64,000 nt of DNA, from positions 1-64,000 of the forward strand of contig NZ_QVON01000004.1 of assembly GCF_003426735.1 (NCBI RefSeq), in the 5' to 3' direction. Position 1 is the stretch's first letter, and every line of letters begins with the position of its first letter. The notes under the pieces were generated by a model. That model was given only the letters and a program-made list of their open reading frames with translations, had not been told where the DNA came from and did not search any database. Positions 31,925-40,699 of this stretch are shown here, piece by piece. A program made the position numbers and the translations under genes. The stretch comes from Arenibacter sp. P308M17 (GTDB lineage Bacteria > Bacteroidota > Bacteroidia > Flavobacteriales > Flavobacteriaceae).

Positions 31925-33991
31925 TTATGCCTTTTTCATTTTCTTGAAAAGCATATTGGCCTTAAGTTTTACCAGATAGTCATCAAGATCTCTTTTAACC
32001 TCCCCGGACATTAAATATAGTCCAATTATATTTGGAAAGGACATGGCCAAAATCATCATATCCGAAAAATCCAATACTGCCCCCAAACTCACCGAAGCAC
32101 CTACTACCACAAAAACCAGGAACAACATTTTATAGACAAATTCAACCTTTTTACTTTTACCAAAAAGATAGGTCCAGGCCCGCATCCCATAGTAGGACCA
32201 TGAAATCATGGTTGAAAAGGCAAAAAGGAACACTGCTAAGGCCAGTACATATGGAAACCAGGAAAGCACACTTCCAAAGGCATCAGAGGTTAATTGGGCA
32301 CCAGCCATTCCCTCCACTTCGTGCATTCCTGTAAATATTAATACCAAGGCTGTTAAAGTACATACCACCACCGTATCTATAAATGGTTCCAAGAGCGCTA
32401 CAAATCCTTCCGAAGGCGGATGGTTTGTCTTGGCCGTACTATGTGCTATGGCAGCGGAACCAACTCCGGCCTCATTGGAGAACGCGGCCCTCTGAAAACC
32501 AACGATCAAAACCCCAATAACACCGCCTTTAAGCGCACTAGGGCTAAAGGCGCCATCCACTATGGCCGCAAATGCAGGGCCAATATTTTCGATATTGATG
32601 ATGATTACCGTTAAGGCCGCCAGAATGTAAATAGAAGCCATAATGGGAACTACCTTTCCGGTTACGTTGGCTATACTATTGATCCCTCCAATGATTACAA
32701 CCCCTACCAGCACTGCAGTAATTATTCCAAACCAAAACCCATTGCCCTGTAAGGCAGGGAATTGGCCGGAAAGTTGCTCAAAAGATTGATTGGCCTGAAA
32801 CATATTTCCACCTCCAAAAGAGGCTCCCACTGCCAATACGGCAAATACCCCGGCAAGTACTTTCCCCAAACCTTTTAAATTCCTTTTCTCCAGGCCATAG
32901 CGCAAATAGTTCATTGGGCCTCCAAAAACACGGCCATCAGGAAGTATATTACGATATTTGACCCCTAAGGTACACTCCACAAATTTAGAGGACATTCCAA
33001 GGAGGCCACAAACGATCATCCAAAATGTAGCACCGGCACCTCCCAAGGAAACGGCCACGCCTACCCCTGCAATATTCCCTAGTCCAACGGTTCCGGAAAC
33101 GGCCGTCGCCAAAGCTTGAAAATGGGTTACTTGTCCCGGGGCATCGGGATCATCATATTTGCCTTTCGCCAAATCGATGGAGTGCCTAAATCCCCTAAAA
33201 TTGATAAAGCCCATTCTCAAGGTAAAGAATATAGCTCCAATTACCAACCATATTACTATAAATGGAATGGCCTTTTGCTGCGGATCTCCATTGGGATGGG
33301 TAATAATAACAGGTTCATCGTACTTGATCTCTGCCAAAATATGGGCTCCCTGTTCAATTATGTGCTCCAAATTCTCGGAATTGTAGATTACCCCACCTTC
33401 CTTGGCCAAATATTTTAATTTGCCACTAACGGGCGACGTTATTGTTTCGGTGGTTCCGTTACTTTTGGCAATAATGGCTATATCATCCCCCTCTTTTACT
33501 TTTTGTCCTTCGGGCCGCAACCATTCCTTTAAGATAAACTTATCCTTTGTTTCGGGAGACCAGCCTGGGATGCCGATACGCTTCACATCCGCATACACAA
33601 TGGGGTCATAAATACCAATGGCCGCAAAGGGATCCCAAAAAAGAACGGATCCCAAGGCACTTACCGCAGGTGTCATGACCCCATTGAAAAATTCGGTAAT
33701 GGCCTGTGTAGGCACTTTGTATTGCTTGGTAAGCTGCAACCCATTGGCATCGGTAATGGTAACCGTATAGGAAAGACCTTCTGTAAGATTAGTGGCTTCA
33801 TTGGCGGTTACTGGGGTATTCTGATTGCTCCACTTGTAATGATAGGGCGGGGTACCGCCATCAACCTCCAATTTAATAACACCATTATTGATGTTGTCCG
33901 AAGGATTGTAAATGGACTCTTTTACAACAAGTTCCTGGGAAAATAATACAAACGAAAAAAGTAAAAAAATGGAAGATATATATTTCTTCAT
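31925..33991 (-). CDS. Alanine:cation symporter (AGCS) with exported SprB-like and lipoyl-like N-terminal domains
   Basis: 688 residues, about 150-200 longer than a usual AGCS transporter. A signal peptide (1-19) is followed by a SprB-repeat-like beta domain (about 25-95: [23 protein letters not shown]) and an amphipathic helix (about 99-120). A barrel-sandwich (biotinyl/lipoyl-like) domain lies at about 153-222. The transporter core runs from about 241 to the end, with the AGCS signature [22 protein letters not shown]. In the lipoyl-like domain the modified lysine is absent: SNG (177-179) stands where SDK is usual, so it is probably not lipoylated. The core should import alanine or glycine with Na+ or H+. 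The role of the extra domains is unknown. Confidence 0.88.
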   Translation of the reverse strand: MKKYISSIFLLFSFVLFSQELVVKESIYNPSDNINNGVIKLEVDGGTPPYHYKWSNQNTPVTANEATNLTEGLSYTVTITDANGLQLTKQYKVPTQAITEFFNGVMTPAVSALGSVLFWDPFAAIGIYDPIVYADVKRIGIPGWSPETKDKFILKEWLRPEGQKVKEGDDIAIIAKSNGTTETITSPVSGKLKYLAKEGGVIYNSENLEHIIEQGAHILAEIKYDEPVIITHPNGDPQQKAIPFIVIWLVIGAIFFTLRMGFINFRGFRHSIDLAKGKYDDPDAPGQVTHFQALATAVSGTVGLGNIAGVGVAVSLGGAGATFWMIVCGLLGMSSKFVECTLGVKYRNILPDGRVFGGPMNYLRYGLEKRNLKGLGKVLAGVFAVLAVGASFGGGNMFQANQSFEQLSGQFPALQGNGFWFGIITAVLVGVVIIGGINSIANVTGKVVPIMASIYILAALTVIIINIENIGPAFAAIVDGAFSPSALKGGVIGVLIVGFQRAAFSNEAGVGSAAIAHSTAKTNHPPSEGFVALLEPFIDTVVVCTLTALVLIFTGMHEVEGMAGAQLTSDAFGSVLSWFPYVLALAVFLFAFSTMISWSYYGMRAWTYLFGKSKKVEFVYKMLFLVFVVVGASVSLGAVLDFSDMMILAMSFPNIIGLYLMSGEVKRDLDDYLVKLKANMLFKKMKKA

Positions 33992-34067
33992 AAGCAGCTA
34001 GAAAAGTTAATTTTTGTTGGTTCGGCTTCTAATATGCCAGCAATATCCTAAAAATAATGCTTGGAAT

Positions 34068-34075
34068 CAAATATA
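34068..34075 (-). promoter_or_regulatory. Possible -7 box upstream of the symporter
   Basis: TATATTTG on the minus strand (plus CAAATATA), 76 bases before the symporter start. The nearest TTG-type -33 is only 14 bases away, so this is a weak candidate. Confidence 0.35.
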
Positions 34076-34088
34076 ATTGTTTATAAAC

Positions 34089-35092
34089 TCAATCTATGTG
34101 GAACATCCCATTTAATTTTTTTATTTGCTCCGGCCTTCCCAATACTATTACCTTTCCCTGCGGTTGCAATTTTAGATCGGCCTCTGGATTAATTATATAA
34201 TTGCCATCTGGTTCTATATAGCCAATTATAGTGCAACCTGTCTTCTTTCTCAAATCCAGATCGCGCAAGGAATGGTTGTTTATACTGGTCATATAACTTT
34301 CTATGGTTACCTCTTCCAAATTGGTAGTATTCTCCCCTTCAGTTGAAAGCTTGTCCATAAAGGTAATAAGGTCTGGTATGACCACCGAGGAGGCCATATC
34401 CCTCCTATCCTATCTGGCATAATTACCTTGTCCGCGCCCGCTAGTCTTAATTTCTTTTGGGACGTTAATTGGGAAGCCCTACTGATAATAAACAGGTTTT
34501 TGTTCAATTGTCTGGCAGAGAGTACCACAAAAAGATTGGCAGCATCATCGGGCAATGAGGTAATTAGGTATTGTGCCCGATCTATTCCAGCTTCAATCAG
34601 GGTATCATCTTCATTGGCATCACCCTCAACAAACAGGATCCCTTTCTCAAACTTTTCTATGACTTCCCTATTTTTTTCGATGACCACAAAGGGTCGGTTG
34701 TAAGCCTTTAATCTTTCCGCAGCCTGATTACCATTTCGGCCAAAACCGCAAATAATTACATGTTTGTTTAAACTACTGATTTTATTTTTCACCTTTTTTT
34801 TCTTTAGAAGTTGTAGCGAATTTCGGTTTAGGATAAATTCGGTTATTACCGAAATTGCGAATGCAAATACAAATACACTAGTTATAATTAAAACGACTGT
34901 AAATATTTTGGCCTCCGAATCCAAAGGACGCACCTCGGAAAAACCAACGGTGGTAATCGTAATAATGGTCATATAAAAAGTATCGATCCAAGTATAGTCC
35001 AAAAGGAATCTATATCCAAAAACCCCGAACAACAGGACCACGACCAACAAAGCCAGTGCCAAAAACATTCTGGAGCGAAAAAGTCCAATCAT
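34089..35092 (-). pseudogene. Potassium channel with TrkA-N/TrkA-C domains, broken by a frameshift
   Basis: The first frame (34307-35092) carries two transmembrane helices around a pore loop with the filter TVGFS (48-52), then a Rossmann RCK/TrkA-N domain (VIICGFGRNGNQAAERL; LFVEGDANEDDTL). At GADKVIMPDRIGG it leaves the family sequence. The conserved continuation, MASSVVIPDLITFMDKL, and a TrkA-C domain are found one frame away in 34089-34397. One base appears to be missing near the CCC at 34400-34402 (GGG in the gene). Restoring it gives a continuous ligand-gated K+ channel of about 330 residues. This could be a real mutation, a sequencing error in a short G-run, or less likely a frameshifting site. 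It starts 2 bases after PspC in an operon with DUF2851. Confidence 0.82.
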
Positions 35093-35094
35093 AC

Positions 35095-35322
35095 TTAAAG
35101 ATCAAAAACAGAAGTTCTTTTGGTGTATACCAAATCCTTTATCCTTAGCCAAAAAGCCATGAACAAATAAAGGGCAAAACCAAAGCCCAAGGTAACAAAA
35201 GTCAGATATATAAAGGATGTACGAACTACCCTGGTACGAATGCCCAACCGCTCGGCTATTCGCCTACAGACCTCAAATCCCCTTTTCTGAAAATAATAAA
35301 GTAACGTATAGAAAATGTTCAT
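35095..35322 (-). CDS. PspC domain protein
   Basis: 75 residues. The pattern VCRRIAERLGIRTRVVRTSFIYLTFVTLGFGFALYLFMAFWL is a short PspC domain with one hydrophobic helix (about 37-58). PspC proteins sense or respond to envelope stress in other bacteria; here no other psp gene is seen. It lies 9 bases after the DUF2851 gene and 2 bases before the K+ channel, so the three form an operon. Confidence 0.85.
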   Translation of the reverse strand: MNIFYTLLYYFQKRGFEVCRRIAERLGIRTRVVRTSFIYLTFVTLGFGFALYLFMAFWLRIKDLVYTKRTSVFDL

Positions 35323-35331
35323 GCCTTAAAA

Positions 35332-36615
35332 TTAGGGTTTTCTATTCAATAATTGATGCCCCACAGCACATTGCAAACATTTATTTTTGGTACAATATTC
35401 ATTGTACAACTGGATTACGGCCTGACTTTCCTTTGCTGAGGGGAATTGTATATTTAGCGCCTTGAACTTTGAAATAACCGTATTGTTTTCTGATGCCAAA
35501 TCCGAAACAATATCCAATATCTCATCCGGCACATCCCTTCCCCTATGTTTTGCATAGGCCAGTTTTATGGGAAGAACGGTATTGACAATCAATAAATCCA
35601 CAAACTTCCGGGTAAGTTTCTTGGAATGTTTATTGGAGACTTTTCCAAAAGTATAATGGTCGTCCCAGTATTCGCTGGCAGTAACCTTAAAGACCGAATA
35701 AATTTCCCCTACACTTTTGGCATTGACAACCCTACTAAATAGATTTTGATGCAACCCATATAAATTGGCCAATTGGGAAAGTCTTATAGTGGGGAAATTG
35801 GATGGCCGCAGTTTAAAAAACTCCGGTTTTTGTTGTGGTTGGTCCGGCAAATGGAACTTGGCCTTAAGAAAAGCAAATTCCTTATGTAGACTATCATAAT
35901 AATTATCCGCAATAATTGGATGGTCCAAAAATCCTGCAAAACCATAAAGTAAACTTTCCATTTGTAGGATATTGCCCTGAATTTTGCGCACCACATCGAA
36001 GGGCAGCCTTTTGGCAATATCAAAAAAGGATCCCCCATTTATCTTAAGTCCAAAATTTTTAAAAAGCAATACAAAAAACACCTGTTCCCAATCGTTGTTG
36101 GTAACTTCCAAAAGTTTGGCCACCAATTGGGTTTTACTTTCCAAACGCTCAAAATAGAGTACCTCCAACCAATTCTGCAAAACAAAATCAGAGGTGGCCC
36201 CAATCCCATTTCCACAATTTATAAATAATCGTTCTTTACGGGAGAACATTTTTTGGTACTCCATTAATAGGTCGGAAGAAATATAATCCTTGAGGACCAA
36301 AGTGGCGACCACGGTATTATCACTCCTGAAAACGTCACAATCGTCTTCCCAAACAACATGAAGTATTACATTTTGATAATTGGGATCTTTTTCATGGTTA
36401 TGGGCATACCAATCCGAAGATTTAATATGCATCTCCACCGTCCCGGCCCACAACTGTCCACCTATCCGAATCTTGGCATTAAAAAAGTCGGGGCCGGACA
36501 AAAGGTTATGGGATCCTACATCCAGTATTTGAATGGTCTCGTTATTGGAGCCTTTAAGGTTCCCCAATTGTAGCTTTTTATACTTCCAAATAAAATGCAA
36601 AAGATCTTCCCGCAT
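35332..36615 (-). CDS. DUF2851 family protein
   Basis: 427 residues, matching DUF2851 from the N-terminus (MREDLLHFIWKYKKLQ, SGPDFFNAKIRIGGQLWAGTVEMHIKSSDWYAH, VILHVVWEDD) to a Cys-containing tail (YCTKNKCLQCAVGHQLL). The family is nearly confined to Bacteroidota. Its function is not known to me and no catalytic motif can be named with confidence. The C-terminal CxxC plus Cys cluster could bind a metal. It is the first gene of the DUF2851-PspC-K+ channel operon. Confidence 0.88.
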   Translation of the reverse strand: MREDLLHFIWKYKKLQLGNLKGSNNETIQILDVGSHNLLSGPDFFNAKIRIGGQLWAGTVEMHIKSSDWYAHNHEKDPNYQNVILHVVWEDDCDVFRSDNTVVATLVLKDYISSDLLMEYQKMFSRKERLFINCGNGIGATSDFVLQNWLEVLYFERLESKTQLVAKLLEVTNNDWEQVFFVLLFKNFGLKINGGSFFDIAKRLPFDVVRKIQGNILQMESLLYGFAGFLDHPIIADNYYDSLHKEFAFLKAKFHLPDQPQQKPEFFKLRPSNFPTIRLSQLANLYGLHQNLFSRVVNAKSVGEIYSVFKVTASEYWDDHYTFGKVSNKHSKKLTRKFVDLLIVNTVLPIKLAYAKHRGRDVPDEILDIVSDLASENNTVISKFKALNIQFPSAKESQAVIQLYNEYCTKNKCLQCAVGHQLLNRKP

Positions 36616-36717
36616 AATTCAATGTATAGCACAAACCGATAATCCTCAAGCTTATAAGATACATGCAACGGAAAACCCTTCGGAACCCAATTATGGTAAG
36701 GACGGGACTTAAACCGG

Positions 36718-37029
36718 TTATTCCGCTACCTCACCTTCCCAATTCATAAACCCGCCAACCAAATTGTATGCATTTTCAAAGCCCAACTTGTTCATGATGG
36801 CACATGCCTGTGCACTTCGTTGTCCGGACCTACAATACACGTAGTAGTTTTTTGTCTTGTCCAATTTTTCCAATTCGGCAACGAACTCTTGCCCTAAATG
36901 AATATCTATATTGGTAGCGTTGGGAATATATCCTTCCTCAACTTCTTCCGGAGTCCTAACGTCCAACAAGAAGGCATTGCCGTCGTTTTCAAATTGTTCG
37001 CTCCACTCCTCTTGTGATAAATCTGCCAT
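36718..37029 (-). CDS. Single-domain rhodanese-like protein
   Basis: 103 residues making one rhodanese domain, with the active-site loop CRSGQRS in 'YYVYCRSGQRSAQAC'. The conserved LLDVRTPEEVEEGYIPNATNIDI element is present near the N-terminus. The catalytic cysteine is intact, so sulfur transfer (for example from thiosulfate or a persulfide) is plausible; the substrate is unknown. There is no signal peptide, so it is cytoplasmic. It has its own promoter. Confidence 0.92.
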   Translation of the reverse strand: MADLSQEEWSEQFENDGNAFLLDVRTPEEVEEGYIPNATNIDIHLGQEFVAELEKLDKTKNYYVYCRSGQRSAQACAIMNKLGFENAYNLVGGFMNWEGEVAE

Positions 37030-37049
37030 TTGTGTTATTCTTTATTCCT

Positions 37050-37081
37050 CAAAAATAATGTTTTTTAAAAAAATCATCCAA
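37050..37081 (-). promoter_or_regulatory. Candidate promoter of the rhodanese gene
   Basis: On the minus strand TTG (plus CAA, 37079-37081), 21 bases, then TATTTTTG (plus CAAAAATA, 37050-37057), 20 bases before the start codon. Confidence 0.5.
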
Positions 37082-37187
37082 CATTTAAAGCGGAAATATA
37101 AGGAAGTACTTGCCCAAAACTAAACACCCAATTTTCCGCACTTACACTTGTTCAACATTATTTAACAAATTTTTATCACAAACATTG

Positions 37188-37217
37188 TTGGAACATTTAA
37201 TTAAATCCATACATTTG
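37188..37217 (+). promoter_or_regulatory. Promoter of the marR gene
   Basis: TTG at 37188-37190, 19 bases, TACATTTG at 37210-37217. It is a full Bacteroidota promoter ending 22 bases before the marR ATG. Confidence 0.7.
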
Positions 37218-37221
37218 TATA

Positions 37222-37234
37222 TACAATTATTGTA
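37222..37234 (+). promoter_or_regulatory. Candidate MarR operator
   Basis: TACAATTATTGTA is a perfect 13-bp palindrome placed just after the -7 box, across the expected transcription start, six bases before the marR ATG. Its length and position suit self-repression by a MarR dimer; this is inferred. Confidence 0.6.
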
Positions 37235-37239
37235 ATGAC

Positions 37240-37686
37240 ATGAATGTAGAGAAAATTATAAAAACCGATAAGCAGATTCCTATAGCAAGTAGGACCATCA
37301 TACATTTAAGTCTTGTTGAGACCAAAATAAATGAGTTGATGACCGTGGCACTTAAACCGCAAGGGGTTTCATTACAACAATTTAACGTATTAAGGATACT
37401 TAGGGGACAAAAAGGGAAACCTGCCAATCTTTCCACCTTAAACGAAAGAATGGTCACCAAGATGAGCAATACCACCAGATTGGTGGACAAGTTGATCCTA
37501 AAGGGTTATGTGGATCGGATGGTATGCCCCAGTAACCGGAGAAAAGTGGAGATCAATATTACTCCAGCAGGCGAAACCGCCTTAACCTTAATGGATTTGG
37601 CCATAAAGGAGGCTGAAGAAAAGTTATTGGAAAATTTTTCCAAAGAGGATTTGTCCAACTTAAATGAATTATTGGATAAATTTTAA
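37240..37686 (+). CDS. MarR-family transcriptional regulator
   Basis: 148 residues with the winged-helix core of MarR proteins. The recognition region reads VSLQQFNVLRILRGQKGKPANLSTL, and the wing region LKGYVDRMVCPSNRRKVEINITPAG carries the conserved DxR-like pattern. A cysteine in the wing (MVCPSNRR) might sense oxidants, which is speculative. It heads a three-gene set with a nitroreductase and a YceI protein, its likely targets, and has a candidate operator over its own start. Confidence 0.93.
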   Translation: MNVEKIIKTDKQIPIASRTIIHLSLVETKINELMTVALKPQGVSLQQFNVLRILRGQKGKPANLSTLNERMVTKMSNTTRLVDKLILKGYVDRMVCPSNRRKVEINITPAGETALTLMDLAIKEAEEKLLENFSKEDLSNLNELLDKF

Positions 37687-37729
37687 AATGAATAAAAAAA
37701 CAATTATAAATAATCATTAAATTCAAAAC

Positions 37730-38362
37730 ATGAATTCTTATATAGACAATTTAAATTGGCGCTATGCCACCAAAAAGTTCGACACATCCAAAAAGGTGTC
37801 CCAAAAGGATTTGGAATATTTATTGGAAGCCACTGCTCTGAGTGCCTCCTCCTACGGATTGCAGCCGTATAAAATACTGGTAGTGGAAGATTCGGTATTG
37901 AGAAGTACCTTGCAGCCAGCAGCTTGGGGACAGTCCCAAATAACGGAAGCCTCCCATTTAATAGTACTGGCCAACCAGGCTACTTTTGGGGAAGAATTGG
38001 TAGACGACTATTTGGAAAATGTAAGTGCAACCCGTGGCATTCCTTCCAATGATCTTCAAGGTTACGCAGATTTTATGAAGTCCAAATTAATGCCGCTATC
38101 CGAATCGGCCAAAGCTACCTGGACCTCTAGACAAACCTATATAGCCCTGGGCAATTTACTGTCCGCAGCCGCCGATCTTAAGATTGACACCTGCCCTATG
38201 GAAGGTTTTGACAATGCCCAATTTAATGAAATCCTTGGGCTTAAGGAAAAAGGACTTAACACGGCCGTACTTGTAGCCATAGGCTATAGGTCCCGGGAGG
38301 ATGAAACACAACACTATAAAAAAGTGCGTAAAAAAAAGAAAAATCTTATTACCTATATATAA
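37730..38362 (+). CDS. NAD(P)H-dependent nitroreductase-family oxidoreductase
   Basis: 210 residues of the NfsB-type FMN nitroreductase fold. The N-terminal RYATKKFD motif and the SSYGLQPYKILVV segment hold the flavin phosphate. The C-terminal half includes ALGNLLSAAADLKIDTCPMEGFD and the GYR(S)REDE tail. It reduces quinones, nitro compounds or similar electrophiles; the natural substrate is not evident. It begins 43 bases after marR and is probably under its control. Confidence 0.9.
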   Translation: MNSYIDNLNWRYATKKFDTSKKVSQKDLEYLLEATALSASSYGLQPYKILVVEDSVLRSTLQPAAWGQSQITEASHLIVLANQATFGEELVDDYLENVSATRGIPSNDLQGYADFMKSKLMPLSESAKATWTSRQTYIALGNLLSAAADLKIDTCPMEGFDNAQFNEILGLKEKGLNTAVLVAIGYRSREDETQHYKKVRKKKKNLITYI

Positions 38363-38400
38363 ACAGTAACTTTAACAAACATTATCCTAAAATTGAAATC

Positions 38401-38979
38401 ATGAAAAAAAACACATTAAGTTTAGTATTGTCCGTATTTACTGGTCTAACAGCCATGGCATCCACTCCAGTGGACAACGAAGTAAAACAAATTAAAACCT
38501 CTGAAAGTACAGTGACCTGGAAAGGTTACAAAGTAACCGGTTCCCATCACGGAACAATCGCACTAAAAGAGGGTTCCCTGATTTTTGAAGGCGATAAATT
38601 GACCGGAGGGGAATTTGTGGTGGACATGCCCACTTTGGTTTCCAATGACCTGGAAGGCGAATACAAAGGAAAGTTGGAGACCCACTTAAAATCCGATGAT
38701 TTTTTTGGGGTGGACGCACATCCTACTTCCAAATTGGTTTTTACCAGTGTAAAATCTACTGGGAAAAACTCCTACGAAGTAACTGGAGACCTAACCATAA
38801 AGGGAAAAACCAATCCGGTAACTTTTGACATCTCCATCTACGGCAACAAGGCTACCGCCACTATGAAGGTAGACCGTTCCCAGTACGACGTTAAGTACGG
38901 ATCTGGAAGTTTTTTCGATAATCTAGGAGACAAAACCATATATGACGAATTTGATCTAGTAGTGGATCTGGTATTCTAA
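38401..38979 (+). CDS. YceI family protein, exported
   Basis: 192 residues: a signal peptide (MKKNTLSLVLSVFTGLTAMA) and a single YceI lipocalin-like beta-barrel. Typical elements are STVTWKGYKVTGSHHGTIALKEG, HLKSDDFFGVDAHPTSKLVFTS and GDLTIKGKTNPVTFDI. The family binds isoprenoid or other lipids in the periplasm. It follows the nitroreductase by 38 bases and ends at a terminator, closing the marR unit. Confidence 0.93.
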   Translation: MKKNTLSLVLSVFTGLTAMASTPVDNEVKQIKTSESTVTWKGYKVTGSHHGTIALKEGSLIFEGDKLTGGEFVVDMPTLVSNDLEGEYKGKLETHLKSDDFFGVDAHPTSKLVFTSVKSTGKNSYEVTGDLTIKGKTNPVTFDISIYGNKATATMKVDRSQYDVKYGSGSFFDNLGDKTIYDEFDLVVDLVF

Positions 38980-39001
38980 TCATGCCCTAACAGTTATGTT
39001 C

Positions 39002-39027
39002 AAAACCTCACAATTGTGGGGTTTTTT
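39002..39027 (+). terminator. Terminator after yceI
   Basis: The stem aacctcac/gtggggtt (one G-U pair) with a 4-base loop is followed by six T. It lies 24 bases after the yceI stop codon and just upstream of the trp promoter. Confidence 0.85.
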
Positions 39028-39046
39028 ATTTTTTCCCCATCACAGG

Positions 39047-39077
39047 TTTGTAAATTTGAAATTCCTTCTTATATTTG
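39047..39077 (+). promoter_or_regulatory. Promoter of the trp operon
   Basis: TTTG at 39047-39050, a 19-base spacer and TATATTTG at 39070-39077. It is a perfect match to the Bacteroidota consensus. Transcription should start near 39080-39083, only 2-5 bases before the leader-peptide ATG. Confidence 0.8.
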
Positions 39078-39084
39078 ACCTCCA

Positions 39085-39141
39085 ATGAAAAACATGGTAT
39101 CAAATACTTGGTGGTGGAGCAACTTACGAAAAACATCGTGA
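39085..39141 (+). CDS. trpL: trp operon leader peptide
   Basis: An 18-residue open frame, MKNMVSNTWWWSNLRKTS, with three consecutive Trp codons (39109-39117) directly upstream of an intrinsic terminator and trpE. This is the classic leader of ribosome-mediated transcription attenuation. Stalling at the Trp codons under tryptophan starvation would leave downstream RNA free to form an antiterminator. The stop codon (39139-39141) lies at the start of the predicted antiterminator arm, as expected. The start is nearly at the 5' end of the transcript, so initiation should be leaderless. It is too short for routine gene finders. Confidence 0.9.
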   Translation: MKNMVSNTWWWSNLRKTS

Positions 39142-39170
39142 GCAAAGCATCATTGTAGTATAACTATACA

Positions 39171-39201
39171 AAAGGCTTGTCATCACGACAAGCCTTTTTT
39201 T
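39171..39201 (+). promoter_or_regulatory. trp attenuator (terminator hairpin)
   Basis: An 11-bp stem aaaggcttgtc/gacaagccttt with a 5-base loop and a run of seven T (39195-39201), 53 bases before trpE. A possible antiterminator pairs GTGA (39138-39141) with TCAC (39183-39186) and AAGC (39145-39148) with GCTT (39175-39178). A leader hairpin CTTACG/CGTGAG (39123-39142) would compete. The terminator is certain to form; the alternative pairing is a proposal. Confidence 0.88.
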
Positions 39202-39259
39202 CGTTTATCATAAAAATCGAGGAACCCATTGGCAGAGCTTAGCAATTAAAAGAATGATC

Positions 39260-40657
39260 ATGAAATACCAGTTAATATCACATCACAAAAAAATTCTTGC
39301 GGACACCATCACCCCTGTAAGTGTTTATTTAAAAATCAGGGATCGTTTCCCCAATAGTATTCTATTGGAAAGTAGTGACTATCATGCCAATGACAATAGT
39401 TTTTCTTATATATGTTGCAACCCAATAGCTTCCATAAAAGTAGAAAACGAAACGGTCACCCAGCAATTCCCGGACGGTTCCATTGTGGAATTTGGCGTAG
39501 GGAAAGAAACGGACATCCCTGGCATTTTACATGATTTTAGCCAAAAGTTCGATTCCCAGAACAACGACTTTAAATTTATAAACAATGGTATGTTCGGATA
39601 TATGGCCTATGATGCCGTGCGGTATTTTGAAGACATAGACATTTCCAAGAAAAATAACAGTATCTCCATCCCGGACATCTATTACGCCGTTTATCAAAAT
39701 ATAGTGGCCATAAACCATTTTAAGAACGAAGCCTATATTTTTGCGCACTGCTATGAATCCGAAAATAATATTGGAGAAATAGAACAGATTCTTAGCGCCA
39801 AAAACTTTGCCTCCTACAATTTCTCCCAAGAAGGAAAACCAGTGTCCAACTTAAAGGACGAAGAATATAAGGAGCATGTGGAACTGGCAAAAAAACATTG
39901 CAACAGAGGTGACGTTTTTCAATTGGTATTGTCCCGAAGGTTCTCGCAAGAATTCAAGGGCGACGAATTCAACGTATACAGGGCACTGCGATCCATAAAC
40001 CCATCTCCCTATCTGTTTTATTTTGATTACGGGGATTTCAAAATTTTTGGAAGTTCTCCCGAAGCCCAATTAATAGTAAAGGATGGCAAGGCGGAAATTC
40101 ACCCCATTGCCGGGACCTTCAAGAGAACGGGGAATGATGAACAGGATGCGGAATTGGCCAAAAAATTAAAAATAGACGATAAGGAAAATAGCGAACACGT
40201 TATGTTGGTCGATCTTGCAAGAAACGACCTAAGTAGAAACGGCACTATGGTAAAAGTGGAAAACTATAGGGAAGTACAGTTCTTTTCGCATGTAATACAT
40301 CTGGTCTCCAAAGTAACCGGGTTGAAGAAAAAAGACATCCCCACCATGAAAGTGGTTGCCGATACCTTTCCTGCCGGCACCTTGAGCGGTGCCCCCAAAC
40401 ACATGGCCATGCAGCTTATCGAGAAATATGAAAAAACCAGTAGGGGATATTACGGTGGGGCCATAGGGTTTATGGATTTCAACGGAAACTTTAACCACGC
40501 CATTATGATCAGAACCTTTTTAAGTAAAAACCACCAATTGCATTATCAGGCAGGAGCAGGGCTGGTGGCCGCTTCCAATCCTGAAAACGAACTTCAGGAA
40601 ACCTACAACAAATTGGGAGCCCTCACCAAGGCCCTGGAAATAGCGGAAACTATATAA
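39260..40657 (+). CDS. trpE: Anthranilate synthase component I
   Basis: 465 residues from the ATG at 39260 (MKYQLISHHKK); an ATG two codons upstream is equally possible. It converts chorismate to anthranilate with ammonia from TrpG. The feedback-site motif LLESSDY is near the N-terminus. The chorismate-binding core carries FQLVLSRRF, GSSPEAQL, HPIAGTFKRTG, VDLARNDLSRNG and AGTLSGAPK. It is the first structural gene of a complete trpEGDCFBA operon controlled by the attenuator upstream. Confidence 0.97.
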   Translation: MKYQLISHHKKILADTITPVSVYLKIRDRFPNSILLESSDYHANDNSFSYICCNPIASIKVENETVTQQFPDGSIVEFGVGKETDIPGILHDFSQKFDSQNNDFKFINNGMFGYMAYDAVRYFEDIDISKKNNSISIPDIYYAVYQNIVAINHFKNEAYIFAHCYESENNIGEIEQILSAKNFASYNFSQEGKPVSNLKDEEYKEHVELAKKHCNRGDVFQLVLSRRFSQEFKGDEFNVYRALRSINPSPYLFYFDYGDFKIFGSSPEAQLIVKDGKAEIHPIAGTFKRTGNDEQDAELAKKLKIDDKENSEHVMLVDLARNDLSRNGTMVKVENYREVQFFSHVIHLVSKVTGLKKKDIPTMKVVADTFPAGTLSGAPKHMAMQLIEKYEKTSRGYYGGAIGFMDFNGNFNHAIMIRTFLSKNHQLHYQAGAGLVAASNPENELQETYNKLGALTKALEIAETI

Positions 40658-40699
40658 TAATCCCCTTTAATTTGCCCCGTAGCTTTATATAGTGGGCGT

